Origin: Nymphalis io
Lineage: Eukaryota > Arthropoda > Insecta > Lepidoptera > Nymphalidae
Assembly (NCBI RefSeq): GCF_905147045.1
Contig: NC_065896.1
Location: forward strand, 2,443,001 to 2,507,000
Direction of reading: 5' to 3'
Length of the DNA stretch: 64,000 nt
Below the pieces are notes generated by a model, which worked only from the letters and a program-made list of their open reading frames with translations, was not told where the DNA came from and made no database searches. Position numbers and translations under genes: made by a program. Positions 37,706 through 48,347 of this stretch are shown here, piece after piece (within the stretch, counting starts at the first letter, position 1; the number at the start of each line of letters is the position of its first letter).

Positions 37706-38548
37706 AACTGTGGCACAAAGCCACCAAATATCGGATTTGTGTGTAATTTTCACTTTATTCGAACGACACTAACAAATGTAACGGCAATACTATTGTGTAT
37801 GCTATTTAATTTTCGATATTAAACACTTTTCATCTTATATTTGAGTTCATACAAGATTTGTATATTTATTTATTCTATTTGAACAAATTATGTATATTAT
37901 GATAACACCAAAAGGCATTATCTTCCAATCAACCCAAGTTATAAAGTGCAACCTGATTTACTTATAATATAATGCAAAGTAAAACAAAAATCACGACAAA
38001 AACAATAAGCAAATACACAAACGATGTACAAAATTAAAATTTAAAATAGACATAAGTGAAGGCACATATTTCTTATAACAATTATTGTTCACAACAATAT
38101 ACATATGTCTATAACATCAGGGGCACCTAAATTATTTTTTTAAAGAATTTTAATGAGCTAAGATATATATTATCCAACTATTTTGTGTAAAATACAAAAA
38201 GATAAACATTTACCTTGTCCTTTACCTTTCGTAATTAACTTGAATCGTCATTCTTTAAGTATCGCGCCGAAAGTTCTCTGCCAATTAGACTTTAATTATA
38301 TTTATCAGACGTGACAACATTTTAATAGGATTCAGTGTTATGCGATCGTGGCGCCACCTATGTCGGAAACTTTATTCTTCATTCACTACGTAGAATGTAA
38401 AATAAATATATTTTTATGATGATTTTCAAACCTTACCTTAAATCATAAACTAAGTATTTTTCACTTAAAACTTTTCGTTTTAAGCTGAAAGTACGTTATG
38501 GTGTTTTTTTTTTTCAATATATTTGTGCTTCTGTTTATACATACAAAT
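37706..38548. other. AT-rich non-coding stretch
   Basis: Nothing supported beyond a short GCGATCGTGGCGCCACC motif at 38343-38359. Confidence 0.45.
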
Positions 38549-38743
38549 TTATTGTGTTATACCAGTAAAGCTTATTCTCTTAATTAGATACATAATAATA
38601 ACAATACATAATAACAACCCCACCGTCACTCTCGTCACAGTGGAGAGGATTTTGAGAATTTTATGACCGGCCTGACACCGACCCTTCTTGCAAATATATT
38701 TGTCGTTGCCAAACGGATGCTGGATGGTAAAGACGCTTTTCAT
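38549..38743 (-). CDS. Candidate 64-aa single-pass membrane protein, unrecognised
   Basis: The ATG at 38743 has A at -3, and an in-frame TAG lies 30 bases upstream (38774-38776). The N-terminal 36 residues are polar and basic, with a CKKGRC pair of cysteines (18 and 23). They are followed by a hydrophobic helix at about 37-54 (VTVGLLLCIVIIMYLI) and a KR step, ending GITQ. Codons end mainly in G/C through the first two thirds (GTC, ACC, ATC, CAG, CCG, GGC, AAC, GAC, AAG, CTC, ACG, GTG). That is unusual in this AT-rich DNA and suggests selection as protein. The stop overlaps an AATAAA polyadenylation signal (38548-38553). No repeat is recognised here. It may be a stand-alone gene or a first or last exon; no function is inferred. 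Confidence 0.4.
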   Translation of the reverse strand: MKSVFTIQHPFGNDKYICKKGRCQAGHKILKILSTVTRVTVGLLLCIVIIMYLIKRISFTGITQ

Positions 38744-38964
38744 TCTCGACGCGTTTATTATTTGTTTTATTAACTAGTATTGACAATTTTTTGTAATAAC
38801 TTAAAGTTATCAACTGCTACTGTGAATATGTTATAAAACTGTTGGTTTGTTTGTACTTCCTAAAGAATTAGAAATAAATAAAAATACATGGATTGCTGTC
38901 AATTTCAGTTGAAATGAACAATAATATATGATAGTAGTTGAAACAATAATGATCTGCTTTATTT

Positions 38965-39110
38965 ATCCGAGCGTATAAAAGGCCCTCAGGCTAGTTTACC
39001 CGCGTGTGACCGATACATATCGACCTAATGATTGATGCAACCGCCTATTTGCCAGACTAGTTCCATCTCTCATTCCAGGCTATGCAAATAGCGTTCGTGT
39101 TGATCATTGG
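38965..39110 (+). promoter_or_regulatory. Motif-dense regulatory island with TATA box
   Basis: TATAAAAGG lies at 38974-38982 in GC-richer DNA, with an Exd/Hox-type TGATTGAT at 39029-39036 and a perfect POU octamer ATGCAAAT at 39082-39089. The TATA box points rightward, away from the minus-strand ORF at 38549-38743. A promoter or enhancer is inferred; no coding exon is recognised downstream. Confidence 0.35.
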
Positions 39111-39348
39111 CAATAAAGTTAATTGTAGCTATTTACACTAATGTAGATCATTAATTATATTAAACCTATTCACAATATTTTTTTAGTATTTTGATCTCAT
39201 TCTAATTAGGTAATTAAGTCTTAATTAAACCATAACATTGATAACAATTTTTACTATTTCTTTAAGAGTAAAGTTTTGTAAATTTATTAACACCTGGGTT
39301 CTAATAAACAGTTAGTTATAAAAATTGTTTTATTTATGAAATAATGGG

Positions 39349-39388
39349 TTTTTTGACCCATAACTTCAAAAAGTTATGGGTCAAAAAA
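39349..39388. repeat. 18-bp perfect hairpin
   Basis: TTTTTTGACCCATAACTT (39349-39366), loop CAAA, exact reverse complement at 39371-39388. A third TTGACCCATA follows at 39389-39398. Confidence 0.9.
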
Positions 39389-39496
39389 TTGACCCATATA
39401 GATAAAAATCAAAACTTTATGTTAACACAAAAAATCCAAATTGTCAGAGCCGATTCCGAGATACACGGTATTAATTTATTTATAAGAATTCATCTT

Positions 39497-39700
39497 CATC
39501 ATCATATCAGCCGAAAGACGTCCACTGCTGGACAAAGGCCTCCACGTTGGCCGATCTTGCGCTGCCCGCATCCAACGGCTTCCCGCGACTCGTTCTAAGT
39601 CGTCGGTCCACCTTATAGGGGGCCTGCCCACGCTGAGTTGTCCGGTTCGTGGTCGCCACTCGAGAACCTTTCTGCCCCAGCGGCCAGGAATTGCTCATTT
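39497..39700 (-). mobile_element. RTE-type LINE, C-terminal fragment
   Basis: Minus-strand reading gives the C-terminus of an RTE-like reverse transcriptase: KVLEWRPRTG, then SVGRPPIRWTDDL, RVAGSRWMRAAQDR and EAFVQQWTSFG. The last segment is in a different frame from the first, so a small indel lies around 39535-39545. The end is followed by TGATATGATGATGAAGATG, a short ATG/GAT tail in place of poly(A), as usual for RTE elements. Confidence 0.78.
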
Positions 39701-39734
39701 AATATTATAAGATTAATATTTCACGTGAACACGT

Positions 39735-39877
39735 AGCATATCTGCTAATGTCCTACTGCTGGGCTATGGCATCCTCTCCCTTTGAGGTGATAGTTTGGAG
39801 CTTATTCCAACCAAGCTGATCCAATGCGCGTCGGTGGATACATATGTGGCAGGATTTCAGTGAAATTAGACACATGC
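39735..39877 (-). mobile_element. SINE family B, partial and diverged
   Basis: Reverse-complement 3' half: GTCCTACTGCTGGGCTATGG, then GTTTGGAGCTTATTCCAACC, CATATGTGGCAGGATTTCAG and TTAGACACATGCA. The tRNA head is absent. Confidence 0.78.
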
Positions 39878-40090
39878 ATTCATTATGCTATTTTTATACA
39901 TGGAGGTCGTTTAGGTTTAGGAAAATCTTAGCAAAAGAAATATGTATTGCTGCGGAAAGGTTAAGAGTGGGAATGCGTCAATATTTTATTTTATTACTTA
40001 TGTTATTATATTGACAGCATAGAGTAACTACTAAAGTTCCTTCGGTAAAGTGTATTGAACCAGTGGCAGCTTTATATCTTGTGATATGGC
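39878..40090. other. AT-rich non-coding stretch
   Basis: Nothing supported. Confidence 0.4.
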
Positions 40091-40335
40091 GTTTTAAAAG
40101 CGCTTGTAAGAGCCTACATGTATAAAGTACATTCATCCACCGATAACATTCAGGCACTTACCATTCAACATCAATAATTTTTGAGCTGTATTTCGACTTG
40201 AAGAGACAGATGAGGGAGCCAGTTTAACTAGTAATTACAAACATAAGACTTAAATTCTTATATTCCAAAATAATTACGTCAAAATACACGCTAGTGTAAT
40301 GGCCACGCAATCTTACGAAGGAATGATACCTGTGC
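40091..40335 (+). mobile_element. Composite: H tail plus A-like segment, copy 2
   Basis: 40091-40129 matches the H tail (AAGCGCTTGTAAGAGCCTAC, then TGTATAAAGTA). The A-like segment follows directly (CATTCAGGCACTTACCATTC, GAGGGAGCCAGTTTAACTAG, TTACAAACATAAG). It lacks the 30-odd bases that separate the two parts in copy 1. Confidence 0.55.
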
Positions 40336-40718
40336 CCAGCTACTAGTAAAACTCATATCGAGATTAATACGCCGCACCCGGACCGCACTTGTCTCAAATA
40401 GTTATTGCAACACTCTCTCTTCTTACGTATTCGTTGCCATTAGTTATTGAACAAATAATTCAATTGTTCTTTTACTGATATATATGGAAAAATGTATATC
40501 AAGAAATATATAATTATTTACATAATTTGTTTAAATACAAAAAGCAAAACTATTATCAGGCCACATAAGAGGATTTTGCTAAGCCATGATGCATTTTAAA
40601 CGGATATTGTATATAAAAAATATATTGTTATGATTTAATTTATAAAACAGCAGAAAAAAGTACATCTTTATTTTTTATGAGAAATATTTTTCAATTGACA
40701 ATAATGAAGTTTTGTTTT

Positions 40719-40877
40719 GAGCCGAGTGGCTAGAAAGCAAGAATCTTAATCGAAAACTGCGCCTCTGAGTTTTCATGTGATTAATTCGTGTTTATAATAA
40801 TTCATGACGTACTCAGCGGTAAGAAAATACGTGTGTCGGATGAAATTCTACCACCCGGTGTCCACACTTCCGCATTC
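40719..40877 (+). mobile_element. SINE family B, degenerate 5' half
   Basis: It begins GAGCCGAGTGGCTAGAAAGC (tRNA-like head). TTTTCATGTGATTAATTCGT and ATTCATGACGTACTCAGCGG follow the family order, then a scrambled AAATTCTACCACCCGGTGTC. The 63-codon ORF at 40804-40995 starts inside it and is not a gene. Confidence 0.6.
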
Positions 40878-41006
40878 ACTTATTTTCACAAATAATGAAG
40901 TGCTTTATAAGCATGAGAACAAGGAAACATTATCAATAATTACCAATATTTGTGCAGTGCGTTTATTTACAAAACTAAATACTGCTCGATCTTGACCGCT
41001 CAGTAA

Positions 41007-41029
41007 TGACGTCACCAAAAATACGTCAC
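41007..41029. promoter_or_regulatory. CRE palindrome plus half site
   Basis: TGACGTCA at 41007-41014, followed 9 bases later by ACGTCAC (41023-41029). These match CREB/ATF sites; function is not demonstrated. Confidence 0.3.
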
Positions 41030-41535
41030 TGTAACTGTAGTAAGCTAAGGAGCTCATCACACGTGTTTCTAACAATTAAATTTGAATTTATTCAAGCAGT
41101 GTTACGAGTACTTTATATTTTCCAAATTATAAATCCACCATCACTTATTGAAATATATCTATTTTTCATCCGAGTAAGCTAACAATCTCATCATAGAGGA
41201 TTATTCACAAAGTTTATGAATTAAAATACTTATACATAAATCTTTCTAATAAAAGGATTCGCTTGAAAGAGTTCTAAATCAAGTCAATAGCAGAAGACGT
41301 TAGTTAAAAACAAAATGGCAAAAACCATCACCTAGTATGACATTTGTATAGGCTTTTACGTAATATCATAAGAGGCGCTGCGCATTGACTGCACGCTTCG
41401 TACCATGTGTGACGTTTCAATCGCCTTCCGAATAGCAGGGGTGCCAATGTTGAGAAAATACCCTTAACCTGAACCCTCAATCAATACCTCCAAAAGCATA
41501 TTTGTCTTTTTATTAATCATTTACAAAAGTAAGTT

Positions 41536-41571
41536 TTATCTCAATTTGATAAAAATATCAAATTGAGATAA
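41536..41571. repeat. 16-bp perfect hairpin
   Basis: TTATCTCAATTTGATA (41536-41551), loop AAAA, exact reverse complement at 41556-41571. Confidence 0.9.
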
Positions 41572-41782
41572 GACATGTATAAAAGATTCAAGAATTATAA
41601 AAAAAACATAAATTAAAACAGTTAATGAGTAAACAGTTATCGAAATAGAATTAATTGTAAAGTCGGTATTACAGTATTAAGAAATTAGAATAAAATACAC
41701 TACAGACTATGGTTTGAAGAAATAAGAACAGAAAAAGTTCAGTTGGTCCATAGCATTGGGTGAAGAATGTAGATTATAATAA

Positions 41783-42076
41783 AAAGGCCCAATGGTAAGA
41801 GCACATGATTCTTAACCGATGATCGTGGGTTTAAACCCGAGCAAGCACCACTGAATTTTCATGTGCTTAATTTGTGATTATAATTCATCTCGTGCTTGAC
41901 GGTGAAGGAAAACATCGTGAGGAAACCTGCATGTGTCTAATTTCACTGAAATTCAGCCACATGTGTATTCCACCAACCTGCATTGGAGCAGCGTGGTGGA
42001 ATAAACTCCAAAATCTTCTCCTCAAAAAAGGAGAGGAGGCCTTAGCTCAGCAGTGGGACATTCACAGGCTGTTACT
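41783..42076 (+). mobile_element. SINE family B, near full length
   Basis: The tRNA-like head has A-box-like GGCCCAATGGTAAGAG and B box GGGTTTAAACCC at about 41827-41838. The body follows: CACCACTGAATTTTCATGTG, GAAAACATCGTGAGGAAACC, GCATTGGAGCAGCGTGGTGG. The tail is AGGCTGTTACTG. The ORF at 41874-42086 merely translates the SINE. No clear target-site duplication is found, unlike the copies at 59666, 60598 and 62804. Confidence 0.9.
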
Positions 42077-43394
42077 GGACTTATGAACGTTGAACTAGTA
42101 TTAACCAATTAACAACATTTTTCAAATTCTGTAAGACCAATTAGTACAAAACAATTTTTCATAAAATACGAATGTTCTTCATTCATTGAGTATTCTTTTA
42201 ATTCATTGTGATTAACGTATAGGCTTTGCTATTTTTGTTATAACCATTATAAGACACGGCAACCCTACGGGTCACGAGTATAACATATTGACACCCGCAT
42301 AGATAACTTAGCGCCGTTCTAAAAGCTAACTTGAGAAATTCAGATATAGATATAAGACCTCATTAGTGAAATTAGAATTGTTACTGAAACTATATTTAAA
42401 TTCACTCAAATTTATCGCTTACTATACATATTAAAAAACTGTATATTATAAATTTCACTACATATTTTTCTGATTCTAAATCAATTTTAACTTGAAATTG
42501 AATAGACTATTGATGCCCACGTGTCCGTTAACTTGAATTTATGGCGCGTAGGTCAATTTACATTAAGTAAAAACTATCGTAGTAACTCACAAGGCGAGCG
42601 ATTTAACTTTTAAATCAGATATTTAAATTTTATATAGTGGCCACAGGAAGCGAGTAACTGCATTTCTACCAACACTAGTTAGATGTCGATGCGATGATTA
42701 GATTCGTCCGACCTAAAAGGCTTCAGGGACATAGTAACATTCTGAATTAACTAGATAAAATTGCTTATTTAAGAACGTTTGTCAAACAACACTGCTGTTC
42801 TACCAATTTTCACCAAATACGGCAATTAATATAAAAAGTTTACACTTACGGACATTAAAAAGCAACAAGTCTAAAGCTGTAATATATTTTTAATAGAAAC
42901 CAAGTAAAGTGGTCATGTTATTTCCTCTCTCCATGTTCAGCCTGGTCATCGCAAGACCTCCACGATACAACGTGTATTAACGAAACAAGATTCTTAACTA
43001 TTACCGTTTCTCTGTGACTTCATTACATAAAGTTGGACATCTTTGAGTTTTCCATACCAATTTTGACCAAACATGTCACAAGAACACATCAACATGATAT
43101 AAATAAAATAAAAAAAAGATATTACATACATATTAGATACAAACTTATAAAGGTCAGCGTAAATTTGAATCATTCCACTATAATATTTCAAATTTTAAAT
43201 TATATTTAATAATTCTCCTTTCTCGTAAGTCTTTTTTTATAAATACATACATTTATGAATTATATTTTTTTAAATATTCACTTTTCAAATGTATTTTTCT
43301 TTTGTAAGCTTCGATCAACAATACCACAAGTTTGTAAGCCAAGGTTACTCGGTGAATATAACACATTGAGCCAAGCTGGCAGTTGCGGCTTAAA
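42077..43394. other. AT-rich non-coding stretch
   Basis: No supported gene. The minus-strand 65-codon ORF at 42994-43191 is aromatic-rich and AT-driven. Confidence 0.5.
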
Positions 43395-43637
43395 TTCGTG
43401 GTCGCCTAATGATAAGTGATTACCTATAGAGATTAGCGCTGATAGAAATATTAACCATTCCTTACATCACCAATACGCCACCAACCTTGGAAACTAAGAT
43501 GCTGACCCTTATGCCTGAAGTAACACTGGTTTACTCACCATTTAAAGCGGAACACAACAGTACTGAGTATTGCTGTTTGGAAGTAGAATATATATGAGTG
43601 GGTAACCTATCCACGCGGGCTTGCACAAAGCCCTTCT
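43395..43637 (-). mobile_element. SINE-like family A, diverged
   Basis: Minus-strand copy with CACCAATACGCCACCAACCT, GGAACACAACAGTACTGAGT, 'ATGAGTGGGTAACCTATCCA' and GCGGGCTTGCACAAAGCCC. The tail region is poorly preserved. Confidence 0.78.
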
Positions 43638-45775
43638 AAAGTCCACTAAGAAAAACTTATTGCTAATCTACACTACCCCAGATCAAATTGAGAAGGATTT
43701 TTGTCACCGCCTGACCGCCGCCCATTAGCAGCTCTCTTGCACCATGCAAGTAATTATCTTGAATATTTACAGATTAACTAAAGACAATTCATAAAATTTA
43801 TTAAATCAATAACAATCACTTTCTTTACTCCAATTCCATCTTTTACATTTTTGTTGCGGTTTATTTTACACGCAGTACGTAAAAATATGCATTTGCGCAA
43901 GTAACACAAGCTCCCCGTTCGAAGCCCGGGGCGCTAATGAATTGGTTCGACGGCGAGGGTCGGGAGATAGGAAGAAATGAACGTACATGTATTTTTATGT
44001 TAAATTTCTAACAACGAATTAAAAGCCTCTTAAAAAAACACATGGTATTTAGTTAAAGTAAAAATTTTAATTGGAGTATGAAAAGTATTCATTGATTAAA
44101 GGTTTGTTTTTCAAGGTAATTTTATTCCATCGAGAATTTTTTTTGGGATCGTGTTTTCACAACATATAGGCATTAGTATATAACCTCGACTTTACTTTAT
44201 ATTATTTAAAAAGTGATTAACTGAAAAATGTTACTGTTATGCGACATAAAGCCGTTTGAGTTTATACGCTTAAAAAACAACCAACGTAAGGATGGCTGCG
44301 TGTTTCGGAGGTATTTGTTTTGTTTATACTATGAAACTTTGGCCACGAATGGACATTTGAGGGTTATTATTTTAATTTTTGGTATATTTGATATAAACAC
44401 ATGTTCGATAAATCATTATAATTGGAATATATTGGAACAATTTATTTGTGTGGTTTTATATGGTTTGTTTTGTGGTTTTATAAGGCTTTCTGACGATATA
44501 CCAATGTTGCCAAATAAAAACAAAAGGACAACAAATAATATTTTTTGGTGCATAAAATTTATTAATTAAATAACGTAGTGTTTATTACACATTACTCAAC
44601 ATATTTATGAACAAATATTATTTAATGCAAATGACTACACTAGACAAGTCTGAAACCAGACTAACACATAACATTTCTACTGTTTAGCTTAGAATGACAA
44701 TAACTCATCGTTTCAAAAGTCAATTCTTTACTATGGTTGCAAAATAAGCATCTCGTTTCTAAACTCATAGGGATGTAAGGCCACGGGATACCTAGTTACT
44801 CGATGGAACTAGATTTTCACAATGAATAAAATATCTCGACCACTTTAAATGATAAAATATCTAACCTTCGTTGTTAATATATTGAAAACGCTTTTGGAGA
44901 GATTGCGTGTAATTCATCTATGGTGTTCAAGTTTTAATGTGTACAGATATTTTAAATAGACAAAGTTGTTTGTATAGGCTGAGCTACTGTATAACAGCGT
45001 TTTGAGATATACCGTTGACCAGAAATATAATTTAAACTATTTTGTGCGTTAGTCAATTAATTAGGATATTCAATAGCACCCACGTCGTTTCGAGGTCTTT
45101 TCTGCTTTTCCCCATTTAATTTTGAACATCTGTTTTGATTAATACATAAATAGGGATATGTTTTTCGTTAGCACATTCGTTTAAGTGTAGACCGCGCACT
45201 GTTTCTGAAATGGTCAATCTTTTTAGTTTTATCATTAAATTTATTTTTTTGGGTCGTATACAGTTTCATAAACTATTTGATCAAATAAAAAAATATATTA
45301 AAAGTACAGTCGATTACATTATATTCCACAACAAAAAGTATTCGTAAGCAGGAGCTAACAATGTTTTAATAATATTCCGAAGTATTCCTTGTACATCTTC
45401 ACGTAAATATTTATCTGCTCAGACGTCTGACGTAATAACTGGTTAGGTCTTACATTCAACCTGTTGACGTCGGTATGCATAAATGAAATATTTATAAATC
45501 CCCCTGTACTACGGCGCGGGTGCATGACATGTTATTACGAAATGATAATAGTCGATCTTATATTATGAGAGGAAGCTCACGAGGAAATATCGCTATTTCA
45601 ACTTTTGCTATGAACGTGATACTTCAAAAGTGATGGAAATCTGTTTTCTTATTCTTAGGACATGTGCAAATTAGAATTATCGTTAACGTACTTCATTCGT
45701 GTAACGCTGGAATTGTAATTTTAATATCTGAGCTCGTGGCTTCGTATATTTATTTTCTTTTTAATTTCCTCATAT
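43638..45775. other. AT-rich non-coding stretch
   Basis: No supported gene. A GC-richer patch at 43912-43970 (TTCGAAGCCCGGGGCGCTAA) has no frame. The 113-codon ORF at 44228-44569 is the longest non-repeat ORF in the window, but it has no domain and its second half uses almost only A/T-ending codons. Confidence 0.5.
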
Positions 45776-46663
45776 TCGCCGGCCGGTAGATTGTGCGACA
45801 TTATAAGAAGGTGTATTGAGACCAATGGAACAACAGATTGGTGTACACTGCTCACATTTTCTTATACTGCGCTTAAATTACCACTTCTGCAGGGCTCGGG
45901 TAACCTTACGTCCAAAGTGAAGGCCAACATAATATCCTGTGGCGCACCCGATGATGTCGATAAAGATGTGTCCTATAGAGCGTCTTCAGTCCAAAAGGCG
46001 ATCGAGTCAAAGGTGTTTGAGGGTGACTTGAGGGGGGCAGTGCGCTTGTTAATGTCTGATGATGCAATAGCACCGCCTGGTCCCGAAACTCTAGCTTCCT
46101 TGAGGTCCAAACATCCATCCCCATCGCGTCCATTAGCTTTTCCTCTGGCGCCGGATCGATCCATTCAAATCTTAAAAGTCAAAAAGGAAGACGTAGTCCA
46201 GGCTCTAGGCAGTTTTCATAATGGTTCAGCGGGCGGTTTGGATGGTATTCGTCCAGTTCATTTAAAAGAGCTGATCACGAATTCTGCAGGGGACAACGGG
46301 CAACGTTTGCTTGAATCTTTGATTGATTTGTGTAACTTCCTTCTTAGTGGGCAATTAAATCCGGAAGTTTGTCCATATATGTACGGGGCGAGTCTGTGCG
46401 CGCTGTCAAAAAAAGATGGGGGCATTAGACCAATTGCAGTGGGGAGCATCTTTCGTCGTTTAGTGGCTAAGCTAGGGTGTCGTGCTATTAGAGAGGATAT
46501 GGCCAAATACCTCCAGCCGCACCAGTTGGGGTTCGGAACCCAAATGGGGTGTGAGGGAGCAATACACGCAACACGTACATTTGTAACAGAGCCAGGGAAC
46601 GCAGATTGTGTAGTGATAAAATTAGATCTTAAGAACGCGCGAAAGGGACGTACTCCTTGTTGA
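45776..46663 (+). pseudogene. Reverse transcriptase, N-terminal part (before frameshift)
   Basis: The frame is open from 45776; the first possible start (TTG) is at 45791. Numbering from there, residues 145-152 GSAGGLDG are RT motif 1. KDGGIRPI (208-215) is motif 2, QLGFGTQMGC (245-254) is motif 3, and IKLDLKN (276-282) is motif A with the first catalytic Asp (codon 46625-46627). Just after motif A the reading slips and ends at a TGA at 46661-46663. The product would make DNA from element RNA at a nicked target. Here it is truncated at the front and cut off in the palm domain, so it is inactive. Antisense ORFs in the region are shadows. Confidence 0.88.
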
Positions 46664-48347
46664 GGTCAGTAGAAACATTCCTTCTCTTTATCCATTTCTT
46701 CAACAGGTCTATCAGTTCCCTTCTAAACTCTTCTTCGAAAATTCCCTAATACTTTCCCAAGTTGGTGCACAGCAGGGGGATCCGCTTGGACCACTTACTT
46801 TCAGCCTTGCAATCCATAAGGCAATCTTGTCCTTAAAATCTCCTCTTAATATATGGTACCTAGATGATGGCACTATTGGGGGAAAGCCAGAAGACGTGAG
46901 GCAAGATATCCTTACTTTGATTCCCCTCTTTAAAGACTTAGGATTAGAGATTAACTCGGATAAGTGCGAGTTTTTTCAATGTGGAGCCGGCCCCTTCAAT
47001 AAATTCTCCCTTTTCTCTTCCATTCTACCTGGCCTCAAGGAGCTGTCTCGTGAAACCTTTAATCTTCTGGGTTCACCTATTTTTCCGGAGGCTGTTCCCG
47101 AAGCTATTGAAGTCGGGAGACGTCTTCTTTTACTTGCTCAGAACCGTCTCACTGGGATCTCTGCGCATGTAGCTTTGGTTCTGTTGAGAATGTGTTTTGC
47201 GGTACCAAAGATTACCTATCTTTTAAGGACGTCTCCTGTCTGGTTGTTCCCTCAAGATATATCTTCCTTTGATAGCTCCTTAAAGTGTACGGTGGAAAGT
47301 ATTTTGAATGTGTCATTGAATGAAACTCAGTGGAGCCAAGCCTCTTTGCCTGTACGGTCTGGGGGTCTAGGTGTGCGACGAGTGAGGGATGTGTGTCTGC
47401 CTGCCTTTCTCGCATCGGCGCATGGGGTTGTTAGTCTGGTCTCTAAAATTTTATCGTCCGTTGGAGGCAGGACTATCATACCTTTTGCTGCTGAGGGAGT
47501 AGCGAAGTGGGAGACGCTCTTCCCGAATGCACCCCTTCCTGGATTTCCAGAAAGGCAGCGTTCTTGGGACGATGTGGGGTACAAGTATGAGCTCGACCGC
47601 CTTGTCAGTGCGGCTGGGGGAGCGGATTTGGCCAGACTCAGAGCGGTGTCGAGGACGGAGTCTGGAGCTTGGTTGCAGGCATTGCCTTCCCCCTACTTTG
47701 GGACTCTTCTCGACAGTGACTCTTTGCGTGTGGCTGTGGCTCTCCGCCTTGGCTGCGATGTTTGTCAACCACACCGATGCATCTGCGGATCCATGGTGGG
47801 TGCCAACGGTCATCATGCATTGAGTTGCGGACGATGCTCGGGGAGATTTCCCCGACACTACGCTCTAAACGACATTGTCCGGAGAGCCTTGGTTTCGGCG
47901 AATGTCCCATGCGTCCTGGAACCACCAGGTCTCAGTCGCTCCGATGGCAAGAGACCGGATGGCTTGACACTGGTCCCGTGGCAAAGGGGAAGAAGTTTGA
48001 TATGGGATGCTACCTGTGTCAATACCTTCGCGGCCTCTCACCTGGCCCACACAACACGGACGGCTGGGGCGGCTGCTGAGAGTGCAGCAGCGAGAAAACG
48101 GGAGAAGTATGCCCCCTTTTTAAAAAATTATTTATTTGTGCCACTAGCGGTTGAGACGTCGGGATGTTGGGGGTCGGATGCCCTCAGTTTAATAAGGGAA
48201 ATTGGCTGTCGCCTTAGAGAGAGGGGATTTGACAGTCGCTCCGGGTCACACTTGGCACAAAGGTTGTCCATTGCCATACTACGCGGAAATGCGGCCTGCA
48301 TTATGGGCAGCTTTGCGTCGGGTGGGAATCGGGAGGGACTATTTTAA
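46641..48347 (+). pseudogene. Reverse transcriptase C-terminal part plus CCHC and endonuclease-like domain
   Basis: Frame +3 continues the protein from about 46641 (ERDVLLVEV) to TAA at 48345-48347; the ATG at 46827 is internal. It carries RT motif B QQGDPLGPL (about 46767-46793), motif C WYLDDGT (catalytic Asp pair at 46863-46868) and motif D GLEINSDK. In residues counted from 46827: LPVRSGGLGVR at 174-184, a CX1CX8HX4C knuckle at 318-334, then KRPDG (375-379) with Asp394 in LIWDAT and a KREKY at 424-428. The last three resemble the PD-(D/E)XK endonuclease of R2-like LINEs, in which CCHC precedes the nuclease. A single upstream frameshift is the only visible break. Clade assignment within the RLE group is not resolved. 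Confidence 0.85.

Noticed and set aside
41874..42086. 70-aa ORF with similar frames at 59619-59816 (-) and 62784-62999 (+)
   Set aside because: All are translations of SINE-B, on one strand or the other.
44228..44569. 113-aa ORF, the longest outside repeats
   Set aside because: No domain, no splice or promoter support, and A/T-ending codons dominate the second half; expected once or so by chance in 64 kb of AT-rich DNA.
45906..48079. Several 60-135 codon ORFs on the opposite strand or other frames
   Set aside because: They lie wholly inside the LINE coding region; they stay open because that DNA is GC-richer. The sense frames carry the RT motifs.
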